DNA of 13,991 bases from Campylobacterales bacterium (GTDB lineage: Bacteria; Campylobacterota; Campylobacteria; Campylobacterales; Thiovulaceae). A model generated the notes under the pieces. The model was given only the letters and a program-made list of their open reading frames with translations, searched no databases and was not told the origin of the DNA. The position numbers were made by a program, and so were the translations under genes. Location: the NCBI GenBank assembly GCA_012963895.1, contig DTUW01000176.1, positions 1 through 13,991 on the forward strand, read 5' to 3'. Positions within the stretch are counted from its first letter, which is position 1. Every line of letters starts with the position of its first letter. Shown in pieces: positions 1-7,971 of this stretch.

Positions 1-46
1 GTAGTAATAGTAGCTAACTTTACCGAAAGTAGAAGAGGGGTGAAAT

Positions 47-595
47 CTATCTCCATACCTGTTCCAATTTCTCTTTTTCCCCCTCTATCAAAAACCTACC
101 CCCGACCTCATCGAAACTCTTTCGGATAATCTCTATTCCCAACTTTTGGATTTGATACTCAAATTTAGATATTTCACTATATGAAATAGTTATCTCTCTT
201 CTCTCTTTTGGACTATATTCAACTAATTGGCTCTGTTGAATAACAAGATTGGCAGAGGTGGAATAGGCTTTTACCAATCCCCCTGTCCCAAGTTTTATAC
301 CTCCGAAGTAGCGGACTGTAATAATGGCTACATTGACTAAATCATGTCCAATTAGAACATTTAGGGTCGGTTTTCCTGATGTCCCTTTTGGTTCTCCATC
401 GTCGCTACTCCCTTCTACAACTTGTCCAAACTCGTTAAGGTATCGGAATCCATAGACAAAGTGCCGAGCTTTCGGGTGTTCTTTTCGCAACTCTTCTAAA
501 TGGCTTTGGAATTTTGGATATGAGACTAGATGAGAGATAAATTTAGACCTTTTCACTTCATAGGTAGCTATATTCTCTTTTTCGATAGTTTTCAT
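47..595 (-). CDS. yigZ: YigZ/IMPACT family protein
   Basis: A 182-residue member of the YigZ/IMPACT family, close to the family's usual length of about 200. The N-terminal IMPACT domain shows KRSKFI (15-20), the A-x-H stretch (43-45), SSDDGEPKGTSGKP (63-76) and VRYFGGIKLGTGGL (94-107). The C-terminal part, from about residue 130, fits the ferredoxin-like YigZ C-terminal domain. The family is conserved in bacteria and eukaryotes. Eukaryotic IMPACT regulates the kinase GCN2, but the bacterial role is unsettled, so I give no reaction. It is the last visible gene of operon A. Its ATG overlaps the TGA of the nuclease gene (ATGA), and it has only a weak GAG-type ribosome binding site, so translational coupling is likely. 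Nothing in it is truncated. Confidence 0.93.
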   Translation of the reverse strand: MKTIEKENIATYEVKRSKFISHLVSYPKFQSHLEELRKEHPKARHFVYGFRYLNEFGQVVEGSSDDGEPKGTSGKPTLNVLIGHDLVNVAIITVRYFGGIKLGTGGLVKAYSTSANLVIQQSQLVEYSPKERREITISYSEISKFEYQIQKLGIEIIRKSFDEVGGRFLIEGEKEKLEQVWR

Positions 596-1941
596 TTCAA
601 TAGCTCTTTTAAATTTATCGCAAAATGTCCAATACCACGAAATGAAAATAGGTCGTCTATATTTTGCAAAATAAATCTATTTTGGTCTGGTGTATAGACT
701 TCTCCCCCCTCCCTATTTCCAATTACAATAGCTAAAACCAAATCTACACTTAGACCATCTCGGTAGTAGTGGAGGTTTTTATATATATCACTTCTATTCT
801 CTTCTAATATACGAAATTTGGCATCTAAAACTATCTTTTTATCTTGATATTCTATGTAGAAATCTGGACGAAATGGGATATTGGAATAGGAATAGATGGT
901 ATGTTGGTATTTTAGAACTATTCCATTTTGAAATCTGATATAGAATCTATCGTATATCTCATTACCAATTTTCAAATTTCTCTCAAAGTTACTCCTATCC
1001 ACCTTGCCAAATTTGGTTATCAGAATAGATATAACATAATATTCCCAAATGGTTGAAATATCTTTTAGAGAGATAGCACTATCAAGATGTTCAAAGAGTG
1101 AAGGGGTAAAAGAGTTTTTCAGTTTGGTATATAGAGTAAATAGCTCTCTATATCCTGCCCTTTTTAGTAAAACTTGCGAATTGTATGGAATAAATTGGAG
1201 GTTTCCAATTTTATCTATCGGAAAATCTTGCTGAAAATTTTCCAATTTGGAAATTATTTCATTTATTACCGCCTTTTTCTCTGGTATCTCCTCGACATAT
1301 CTCAATAGCTTTGGTAGTAGCCTATACAACTCAAATAGAAACTTTTTGATAAATCTATTTTCGATAGTATCTATACTCTCTAAATTTCTATATTGGAGAA
1401 CTTTTATAGGTCTTCTAGGGGAATTTCTAAACCAGTTTTGGGGATTTTGGAGATGGTCTAAAAAGATGGTTTCATCAATATAGGAGATTTCTTCAAATGG
1501 GCGATACTCCACCTCATCTACTAATCTTCTATGGGGAGATTTGAGAACCCTATCAAGTGCAAATATTAGAGTTTTGCTATATTGCAATAGTGTATTGAGT
1601 TGGAAAATAGGGGAGGGTTTAGATGATGAGGTTGAAAGTCCAACTGAACTTGGAAAAAGTTGAAAAAGAATATCTTCGCTAAGTTTCGAAGAAATTACAC
1701 TAAAAAGGTTATTGAATATCTTTTTATACTCCTCCTCGCTCTCCAAATTTAGAAGAGTTTTCAACTTACGAGGAATATATAGGGTCTCTCCAATATATCC
1801 GCTGAAATCTTTAAGGGCAACCATTCCATTACCCACTATCTCCAACTTTTCTCTATTTTCCAAGTAATTTAGATAGTGAGTGTCGAAATTTGGAGGAATA
1901 GCTACCTTTTCACCATAGTGGAAAAATTTCAACTTTTCCAA
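592..1941 (-). CDS. DUF2357/DUF524-type PD-(D/E)XK nuclease-like protein
   Basis: A 449-residue protein of the DUF2357 family with a C-terminal PD-(D/E)XK nuclease fold. The family's central signature is IDTIENRFIKKFL (190-202). The nuclease core shows E300 in a WEYY context, D360 in FRPDFYI, and D373-A-K375 in VLDAKFR, followed by DIYKNLHYYRDGL (385-397), which matches the family's conserved K-x(2)-H-x-YRD segment. All expected catalytic acids and the lysine are present, so it looks active. DUF2357 proteins are often paired with a McrB-like AAA+ NTPase in type IV-like restriction systems, but none is in this window. The start is TTG, directly after the TAA of the surface-protein gene. An AAGGGG motif five bases upstream supports it, and no other start occurs before residue 40. 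Domain recognition is good. A DNA-defence or repair role is inference. Confidence 0.85.
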   Translation of the reverse strand: MEKLKFFHYGEKVAIPPNFDTHYLNYLENREKLEIVGNGMVALKDFSGYIGETLYIPRKLKTLLNLESEEEYKKIFNNLFSVISSKLSEDILFQLFPSSVGLSTSSSKPSPIFQLNTLLQYSKTLIFALDRVLKSPHRRLVDEVEYRPFEEISYIDETIFLDHLQNPQNWFRNSPRRPIKVLQYRNLESIDTIENRFIKKFLFELYRLLPKLLRYVEEIPEKKAVINEIISKLENFQQDFPIDKIGNLQFIPYNSQVLLKRAGYRELFTLYTKLKNSFTPSLFEHLDSAISLKDISTIWEYYVISILITKFGKVDRSNFERNLKIGNEIYDRFYIRFQNGIVLKYQHTIYSYSNIPFRPDFYIEYQDKKIVLDAKFRILEENRSDIYKNLHYYRDGLSVDLVLAIVIGNREGGEVYTPDQNRFILQNIDDLFSFRGIGHFAINLKELLK

Positions 1942-4900
1942 TTAGTCCCCTTTACGAATATATTGACCATTGGAGATGTCCAATTGGGTGGAGTTATGGT
2001 CGGTTGTCTCATTCACATCAAAACAGCTATCGGTGCTATGGTCATACAACTTATCAAAAGTTGTAGCAAACATTAGGGTATTATTTATATCTATCAATAG
2101 CTTTTTAGGAGCTGTTAGACTGCTATTCTTTTGAGTTGTGTATTTGGAAGCATCGAACTGAATTTTTGAAAAGTTATTATCGTTTCCTCCATATGTTAGA
2201 CACAATATCCGCTCCTCTGGAATACCAGAAGAGATTGGAGTGGTTGAAATAGTATCGTAGGCAATAGTTACATTCCAATCGTCGCTAGTATTGTTATCTA
2301 TCAATATCACTCCATTATCTTGGGTTGCGGTGGATTGTAGATTGCAATCAGAACCATATAGAGCTGGTCTATTGTCGCTCTTCTCATTGCTATTACCGCT
2401 AATAGTTAGGACGGAACTATTTTTATATATCGGTTGCCATGTGGATATGAAAGTAATATCTGAAACTCTCGAATTTTGAGCATTTCCATCTCCATCAACT
2501 GCAACCACTCTCCAACCGCTATTGTTTGTATCGAAATTAGGAGATGCTGAGCAGATATTGTAAATCATAAAATGGTATGTAGGGTGGTTCGTTTTCGAAA
2601 CAGTTCCAACTATTGCACTATCGTAGTTTATAGTTACATTCTCATCGTATTTGTTATACGGAATCGAATTTATAGAGAATTTAGGGACTAATTTGGAGGT
2701 CGTATTGTTGTAATAGCTATCTGCATTATTGGCAGTTTTGAAATCGTTTGAAGGGTTGAGGTTGATAATGAGATGTTCATTATCTGGATGGACTGCATAC
2801 CTATCGTCTATTCTATCATCGTATATATTGAAAGCTCGAATATCTGAACTGGTCGTTCCAATAAATGCATATTTACCATTCATAAATCTAAATACCGGTT
2901 TTGCTGGGGAGGATAGATTCAATTCCAACTGAGCCGTTTCCATGTTGCCTACCTCATCGTAGGCGGTAATTGTGATATTGGAATCTGACATTGCTATATA
3001 TGGCAAATTATCTCTACTAATTTCCAAAGTGTAATAGCTACCACTACCTACCAATTGGTAATCGTGATTTTGGATAGAAGCAACTACCCGGGTATGGCTC
3101 CCCTCATCTCCTGAAACTCTCACCCCAATAGTTCCAGTAAAGAAGTTATCAACATGTCCAGCCTCAGAAAGTCCAGTAGAGTTATTATCATTATTGTAAT
3201 GTTGGTAATACTGGATATTCAGATTTGGAGAGATAGACATAGATGAGGTTGAGGCTTGTTCAAGCTGGACAAAATAGCCCCGCTCCATCTCTGTTGAAAA
3301 TAGGGAATAGTCGTAAAGAGGGCTAAACCAATCATCTATATCGGTAGTCAAATCGAGATATTTCCAACTAATAGAACCGCTACCATTATCAACAGCTGTT
3401 AATATCGATTTCGCTCTATATCCATTTTCTCGAATATATGGAAGGATAAAATCGGAAGTCGGCAAGTCTGGAACATAGAGAGGAAAATATCTCAAATCAT
3501 CGGTAAGAGTTTCCAAATTGGAGAAGACCACTCCACCGCTCGAATTTCTATCCCAAAATCGTGAAGAGTTACTATCGGCAATATCTCCGCACTCTTCTGA
3601 ACAGCCATCACCTGAAATATTCAAATCCAGCTCTCCATCGTCGTTATATACCCTTAAAGTTGCTCTATTGAAATAGCCAGTTAGAGTAATTTTGGCATTG
3701 GTATCTCCTTCATCTGTTGTATTACATTCAGCATATACATAAGGAGAGGCTTCATTTATTTTAGCAACCAAATTTATACATACTTTTCCCGCATTGTCAT
3801 TGTTTTGGATATCGTAATATGAAGTAGTTCCGTCGATAGTTACATTGAGTTCATCTCCTCCCGACAGAGTAGAGCCGTTGAAGTCGAAAATATAGATACT
3901 CTTATTAGCTTCACCTTTTGAAAGTTGGTCTATGCTATATACTTTTGTAATAGCCCCAACAGCCCAACTATTCCCCGAAACTATCCGGGTAAAAATATCA
4001 TCTGTTCCATACTCTTTCAGGTCGAAATTGCGATAGTTACTATTTGTAGTCGTGATATAGATATAGTCTCCAACAGGCTTAGTAACTATATTTGGAGATA
4101 GAGTATCGTTCAAGTCGGTAGCTATATCTGTTGCTTCGTTTCCATTGTCCAATGTGATAGTTACATAGTCGTTGTCTCCATCTCTATTTATGTATATATT
4201 CGGGTCTCCATTTTGTAAAGAGTGGTTATCGTCCAATCGATAGGTCTTTGTCCATGTATGGTCTTTTATATAGAAAGATGATGAGGTATTGACAATCAAA
4301 ATAGAATCGTTTTTCTCATTTACATCTAAATCCAAAATTAGATAGTTGTAATTGGATAGCCCAGCCCCTTGTAGTTTGGATTTTACAGCTGATATATTTT
4401 TTCCTCCAATATCCACTGAACTACTACCAATATCTATTTTTCCAATATTCATTGTGAGAAATCCAGCAGTGTTACCGTTTCCATTATTATTTATAGTTAC
4501 AACTATTCCAAACTCTCCATATTTTGAAGCTACTCCACTACTATTCAAATCTGAAACTGCTCCATATGTTTGGGTATCGAGCTTGAAAGGGTTGCTATTT
4601 CCGATAGTGGTAACTTCTCCAAAAATATCCCCCGCTCCATCATATACTCTAAATCTTTTTGAAGAGAAGAGGACTATATTGGAGTTTTGTCTCAAAGCTC
4701 TGAGATTGAAATTCTTAGATAGGTTTCCATCTTCAATCGCTCCATTTATACCATTGTTGATATTTCTAACAACTTCTGAACTGGTAATAGAACCATCTCC
4801 ATCTATATCAAGGATTGTAATATTTAGCTCCTCTTTTCCTACCTCATCGCTAACTTTGAATTGGTCTCCATTATCTGGGTTTTTCAATTTCAAGACCAAT

Positions 4901-5910
4901 CCAGTTGGAGAGTGTCTAAGATAGCCATCAGGGAAAGAGAGCATATTCCAGCCACTTTTGAGCAGAGAGTGACCGCTACTATATGATGTATGATTGCCAT
5001 CAGATAGAGGGTGGTAGTTTGGAGAATAGGTGGTAAGTGAGATATTCCCGTCTCCTAAGATAAAGCCGTGTTTTTTAGTCTTCTCATCATCATCGTGCAA
5101 CTTCACCCAATATCCACTACCGGCAGTAAGATGGGTAAAGTCATTGGCATCGTCCGAATATTTGGAATAGAAACTCTCCCAACGGGATTCGGTGGAATCC
5201 AATCTATACACTTTTATCCAATCTTTTCCAGTCTCCAATCCATCTTGGTGGGTATCTCTATCGTAATCCCATATATTTCCACTCTGTCCATCTTTTCCGG
5301 GGTTATTGGTCAAATTCATATCTATAATTTTTCGAATTTCATAGGTAAAGTCGCTACTTTTTCCAGTTAGAGGGGAAAGGGTAGCTGGATTTTTCTCTCC
5401 ATATGATGAATTGAAATATCCATAGTAGTTCTTTTCAACCGATGTTTTTGAAAGAGTTCTAAGATAGAATAGTTCTCCTTCTAAATCTGATTGGTATGTG
5501 ATATTGGTATCTGCCACCCCATCGCTATCGGTGTCTATATACATATGTCTAATAGGTAAATAGTCATCATGCGAGAAGTTAGCAAGATTTGCACTCACTG
5601 TAACAGATTGGTAATTGGAACTGCGAGTTCTGAACCCGATGAGGTCGGACGAGGAGCTATATTTTCCAGTTGAGCCGTCCTTAGCCAGTTTGGTATAGTT
5701 TCCGTCATCTTGCCCCGATAGGTTTTGGTCGCCTTTACGAACTCCATAATACCAGTCGCCCCCTGTTAGAATAGAGGTAGAGCCTGAACCCTCCATAAAA
5801 GCTCCGGGAACTCCGATAAGTTTCCACTGGTCATTTGGGAGAACAATTTCAACCAAGTTGTTAGCTAATACTTCTGAAATTACCAATATTATAAATAGTC
5901 CTAGTCTCAC
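1942..5910 (-). CDS. Large secreted surface protein dense in N-glycosylation sequons
   Basis: A 1322-residue secreted protein that I cannot match to a named family. It opens with a short signal peptide, MRLGLFIILVISEVLA, with likely cleavage before N17. The rest looks like beta-rich extracellular modules. Tryptophan/glycine motifs recur: WKLIGVPG (29-36) and WNMLSFPDG (321-329). A longer unit, W-x-Y-LD...GY-x-V-x-L, appears at 231-271 and again at 849-884. Residues 971-1000 resemble an Ig-like strand pair. A perfect EF-hand loop is at 368-379 (D368, D370, D372, G373, I375, E379), and looser Asp-rich turns occur at 126-134 and 215-223. It has eight cysteines. I see no LPXTG, autotransporter barrel or lipobox, so its export and anchoring are unknown. 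It contains 30 D/E-X-N-X-S/T sequons. The GTG start overlaps the upstream TGA (GTGA) behind an AAGG site. A role as adhesin or surface layer is inference. Confidence 0.82.
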   Translation of the reverse strand: MRLGLFIILVISEVLANNLVEIVLPNDQWKLIGVPGAFMEGSGSTSILTGGDWYYGVRKGDQNLSGQDDGNYTKLAKDGSTGKYSSSSDLIGFRTRSSNYQSVTVSANLANFSHDDYLPIRHMYIDTDSDGVADTNITYQSDLEGELFYLRTLSKTSVEKNYYGYFNSSYGEKNPATLSPLTGKSSDFTYEIRKIIDMNLTNNPGKDGQSGNIWDYDRDTHQDGLETGKDWIKVYRLDSTESRWESFYSKYSDDANDFTHLTAGSGYWVKLHDDDEKTKKHGFILGDGNISLTTYSPNYHPLSDGNHTSYSSGHSLLKSGWNMLSFPDGYLRHSPTGLVLKLKNPDNGDQFKVSDEVGKEELNITILDIDGDGSITSSEVVRNINNGINGAIEDGNLSKNFNLRALRQNSNIVLFSSKRFRVYDGAGDIFGEVTTIGNSNPFKLDTQTYGAVSDLNSSGVASKYGEFGIVVTINNNGNGNTAGFLTMNIGKIDIGSSSVDIGGKNISAVKSKLQGAGLSNYNYLILDLDVNEKNDSILIVNTSSSFYIKDHTWTKTYRLDDNHSLQNGDPNIYINRDGDNDYVTITLDNGNEATDIATDLNDTLSPNIVTKPVGDYIYITTTNSNYRNFDLKEYGTDDIFTRIVSGNSWAVGAITKVYSIDQLSKGEANKSIYIFDFNGSTLSGGDELNVTIDGTTSYYDIQNNDNAGKVCINLVAKINEASPYVYAECNTTDEGDTNAKITLTGYFNRATLRVYNDDGELDLNISGDGCSEECGDIADSNSSRFWDRNSSGGVVFSNLETLTDDLRYFPLYVPDLPTSDFILPYIRENGYRAKSILTAVDNGSGSISWKYLDLTTDIDDWFSPLYDYSLFSTEMERGYFVQLEQASTSSMSISPNLNIQYYQHYNNDNNSTGLSEAGHVDNFFTGTIGVRVSGDEGSHTRVVASIQNHDYQLVGSGSYYTLEISRDNLPYIAMSDSNITITAYDEVGNMETAQLELNLSSPAKPVFRFMNGKYAFIGTTSSDIRAFNIYDDRIDDRYAVHPDNEHLIINLNPSNDFKTANNADSYYNNTTSKLVPKFSINSIPYNKYDENVTINYDSAIVGTVSKTNHPTYHFMIYNICSASPNFDTNNSGWRVVAVDGDGNAQNSRVSDITFISTWQPIYKNSSVLTISGNSNEKSDNRPALYGSDCNLQSTATQDNGVILIDNNTSDDWNVTIAYDTISTTPISSGIPEERILCLTYGGNDNNFSKIQFDASKYTTQKNSSLTAPKKLLIDINNTLMFATTFDKLYDHSTDSCFDVNETTDHNSTQLDISNGQYIRKGD
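4774..4809 (-). other. EF-hand (dockerin-like) calcium-binding loop
   Basis: This encodes residues 368-379 of the surface protein, DIDGDGSITSSE. It is a canonical 12-residue EF-hand loop: acidic residues at positions 1, 3 and 5, glycine at 6, isoleucine at 8 and glutamate at 12. A predicted N-glycosylation site (N363) lies five residues before it. I see one clear loop rather than a dockerin pair, so calcium-dependent folding is more likely than cohesin docking. Confidence 0.7.
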
Positions 5911-6503
5911 TTTGTTACCTTTTCTATATAGTAGTTTTCGATACCTGTATATATATCCACTTTCTCAGAAAAAAATATCTCTTCTACCGTATCCTCAAAG
6001 ATTTCAAATATAGTTTGAGGAATTATCGGCACTGCTATATATATCTCTCTAATATCGAAAAGTTCTGTAAGAGTTGAGATAGCCCCCTCCATTCTTAAAC
6101 CTGTTTCAATAGCTTCATCTACAATAATTACTTTCTCTATATCTTGGGGTAATTCAAATTTCTGAATTCTCTTTTTTTTCAATTTGGGTAGTAGCTTGTA
6201 TTGATAGGTAAGCTCTATAAGATTTTCTATATCTTCTCCATCAAGATGAAAAGCATCTTGCAATCTTGTATCAATTTGGATGTTACCTAATTCTGTAACA
6301 ACGGCTATTTGACACTCTTGATTTTTTGGACAATGGACAGGTTCTATATGTAATCTTTTGTATGGTAGTTTTCTATTTTTTGCTATTTGTGAAGCTATCT
6401 TTTCACCACTATCAGATATTGCAAGGAGTAGCCAACCTTCACCCTCCAACTCTGGAATATTGTTTAAAAGCTTTTTTGAAGCATCATCTAAATTTTTGAA
6501 CAT
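5907..6503 (-). CDS. Phosphoribosyltransferase-family protein
   Basis: A 198-residue type I phosphoribosyltransferase-like protein, most similar in layout to the predicted phosphoribosyltransferases of COG1926. The PRPP-binding loop is VIIVDEAIETGLRM (125-138), with the usual hydrophobic strand, acidic pair (D129, E130) and T-G. The N-terminal stretch 24-72 resembles the family's nucleotide-handling half, including a C-P-x(2)-Q-E segment (58-63). No signal peptide is present, so it is cytosolic. The base or substrate cannot be read from the sequence, and a regulatory or non-enzymatic role is possible. The ATG directly follows the TAA of the MCE gene and has a very strong GGAGGAG ribosome binding site eight bases upstream. 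Its stop overlaps the GTG of the surface-protein gene. Its role in an envelope operon is unclear. Confidence 0.75.
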   Translation of the reverse strand: MFKNLDDASKKLLNNIPELEGEGWLLLAISDSGEKIASQIAKNRKLPYKRLHIEPVHCPKNQECQIAVVTELGNIQIDTRLQDAFHLDGEDIENLIELTYQYKLLPKLKKKRIQKFELPQDIEKVIIVDEAIETGLRMEGAISTLTELFDIREIYIAVPIIPQTIFEIFEDTVEEIFFSEKVDIYTGIENYYIEKVTK

Positions 6504-7874
6504 TTATAAAGCTCCTCCAACACTACCTAAGAAAGGTTTTAGGTCGTTGTCTATGAAGTGGAATCCAATTCCTAAGAATAGAGAAGGGTAGTCATTTACC
6601 AAATTTACCCCACCAGCTAACAGGTCGATATGGTCATATATTCTATATCGTAAAGAGAGCTTTACATTTGCATTCTTATTCCGAACATCATTTACAGCTC
6701 CAAAGTCGAAAGCCTCTAAGGAGAGTTTCAATTTATCATTTAAAGCGAAATAGTCTATTCCAAGTCCTCCTGTGCTTTCAATTAGACCAGCTCTAAATAG
6801 CCAATCTCCATATCTCTTACCATATTGGATAGAGAATAATATATCTCCTTTATTGTGAAGCTGATTTTTCAGTTTTCCATTTTCATCATATTCATACTCA
6901 GGAGCGCTAATTACAGATAGCAGGTAATAAGTTGATGGATTTGGAAGATATGCTATATCGGTATATGCTGAAAAAGTATCGTCCCTAATATTGTATTCCC
7001 CTCTCATGCCAAAATGGAGTTGGGAATCTGTAAGAGAGTAGATGATTTTGTCCAATTTTCTAATTGTCTCTTCCCCTTTTGTGAAAAAGCTATTTACTGA
7101 ATTTAGGCTTCTATTGAGAGGTTTGCGGTTTTCGGCAATGGTTGAATTTAGTTCCTCTATGAGAATCTGTATAGAGTCCATTACTTTTGGAACTTTTTTA
7201 TCAAGAGTTACCCCAACAGAATGGTATCTCTCTAATGTTCTTTCAATAGATGCTATTACCTCTGGTAGTCGTGAAGATGCCTTATCTACATTTGAAACTA
7301 TATTTTTTACCCCTTGTCTGTTCTCTTCTATTATCTCTTTCAAATCTTTCAAAAGTATAGAGAGATTTTGGATAGCATTCTCTATATCTCTTCTTCTATC
7401 TTCGTTTAAAGTTGTGCGAATATCGTGGGCAAGTTGTCTAAACTCTTCTGATGTTTTGTAGAAACTATCGCTAGTCTTCTCAAATGATGCATACTCTTCA
7501 TACTTTTTCAATACTGCTCCATCTGATAGGTATTTGCTTGAATGTCCTCTCTCTATCGATACTATTCTACCCCCTAATAGGGTCTCTTTTGTTAGGGTTA
7601 CTTTGGAATCTTCTGGAATTTCAACATTGCTTTTTATAAAAAGGTTCAAAACTACAAATTCATCTTTCATCGAAAAGGATTCAACCCAACCGATGGTAAT
7701 ACCATTCATCTTTACTTTTGAATAGACCTCCAATCCTGTGGAATCTTTTACAAATGCTTTTATTCTATACCCTTCTGAATTGATATTTTTGAACTCATTT
7801 ACTTGGGTTGTGAGCAGAAACAGCATAGTTATTCCAAGAACTACAAAAAAACCCACTTTCGCCTCTGTGCTCAT
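6504..7874 (-). CDS. mlaD: MlaD/MCE-family lipid-transport protein with beta-strand C-terminus
   Basis: A 456-residue MCE protein. An N-terminal membrane anchor (about 7-25, VGFFVVLGITMLFLL) is followed by one MCE domain (about 30-115; GLEVYSKVKMNGITIGWV and TKETLLGGRIVSIERG are typical). Next comes a long periplasmic helical region (about 130-275), then about ten amphipathic strands (about 285-441), a short FIDND turn and a 15-residue tail. MCE proteins carry phospholipids between membranes with an MlaE permease and an MlaF ATPase; neither partner is in this window. E. coli MlaD is about 180 residues, so this is far longer, and the tail resembles a small outer-membrane barrel. I start at ATG 7874, not TTG 7898. 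A GGAG site lies ten bases before the ATG, and the TTG would sit only about five bases from the predicted transcription start. First gene of operon A. Confidence 0.85.
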   Translation of the reverse strand: MSTEAKVGFFVVLGITMLFLLTTQVNEFKNINSEGYRIKAFVKDSTGLEVYSKVKMNGITIGWVESFSMKDEFVVLNLFIKSNVEIPEDSKVTLTKETLLGGRIVSIERGHSSKYLSDGAVLKKYEEYASFEKTSDSFYKTSEEFRQLAHDIRTTLNEDRRRDIENAIQNLSILLKDLKEIIEENRQGVKNIVSNVDKASSRLPEVIASIERTLERYHSVGVTLDKKVPKVMDSIQILIEELNSTIAENRKPLNRSLNSVNSFFTKGEETIRKLDKIIYSLTDSQLHFGMRGEYNIRDDTFSAYTDIAYLPNPSTYYLLSVISAPEYEYDENGKLKNQLHNKGDILFSIQYGKRYGDWLFRAGLIESTGGLGIDYFALNDKLKLSLEAFDFGAVNDVRNKNANVKLSLRYRIYDHIDLLAGGVNLVNDYPSLFLGIGFHFIDNDLKPFLGSVGGAL

Positions 7875-7884
7875 ATATCTATAT

Positions 7885-7915
7885 CTCCAAAATTTCAATA
7901 TATTCTGTAATTATA
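7885..7915 (-). promoter_or_regulatory. Promoter and ribosome binding site of operon A (mlaD leftward)
   Basis: The minus strand has a perfect TATAAT at 7915-7910, about 36 bases before ATG 7874, giving a predicted leader of roughly 30 bases. A GGAG site at 7888-7885 precedes the ATG. The position 17 bases further upstream (7938-7933, TTATAC) is a poor -35, which is usual for the AT-rich promoters of Campylobacterota. That -35 slot overlaps the -10 box of the divergent pglB promoter. Confidence 0.6.
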
Positions 7916-7933
7916 TCTCTTACCCAAATTCTG

Positions 7934-7963
7934 TATAATTTTTCGCAATTTTCGATATAAGGA
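7934..7963 (+). promoter_or_regulatory. Promoter and ribosome binding site of pglB-lptE
   Basis: The plus strand has a perfect TATAAT at 7934-7939, predicting transcription from about 7946 and a leader of about 26 bases. AAGGA at 7959-7963 lies eight bases before ATG 7972. Its -35 slot (7911-7916, TTATAT) overlaps the -10 box of the leftward promoter, so polymerase binding at the two sites should be mutually exclusive. Confidence 0.62.
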
Positions 7964-7971
7964 ACATTTTT

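Noticed and set aside
14..32. Small inverted repeat downstream of yigZ as an operon terminator
   Set aside because: The stem (ACTTT/AAAGT with a four-base loop) is short, and no T-run follows it in the direction of transcription.
4352..4924. 190-residue open frame on the plus strand inside the surface-protein gene
   Set aside because: It is antisense to a well-supported gene with a signal peptide and clear motifs. Its translation has no recognisable domain, and it looks like a by-product of the composition of the long gene.
1942..5910. Autotransporter or sortase-anchored protein
   Set aside because: There is no C-terminal barrel strand series and no LPXTG motif with a hydrophobic tail. The chain ends in a polar segment.
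7042..7461. 139-residue plus-strand open frame opposite the mlaD helical region
   Set aside because: It is the reverse complement of a codon-biased coiled-coil region, with no ribosome binding site or domain signature.
7875..7898. Longer TTG start for the MCE protein
   Set aside because: The predicted transcription start would leave only about five bases of leader, and the GGAG site is placed for ATG 7874. The ATG form also matches the usual N-terminus of the family.
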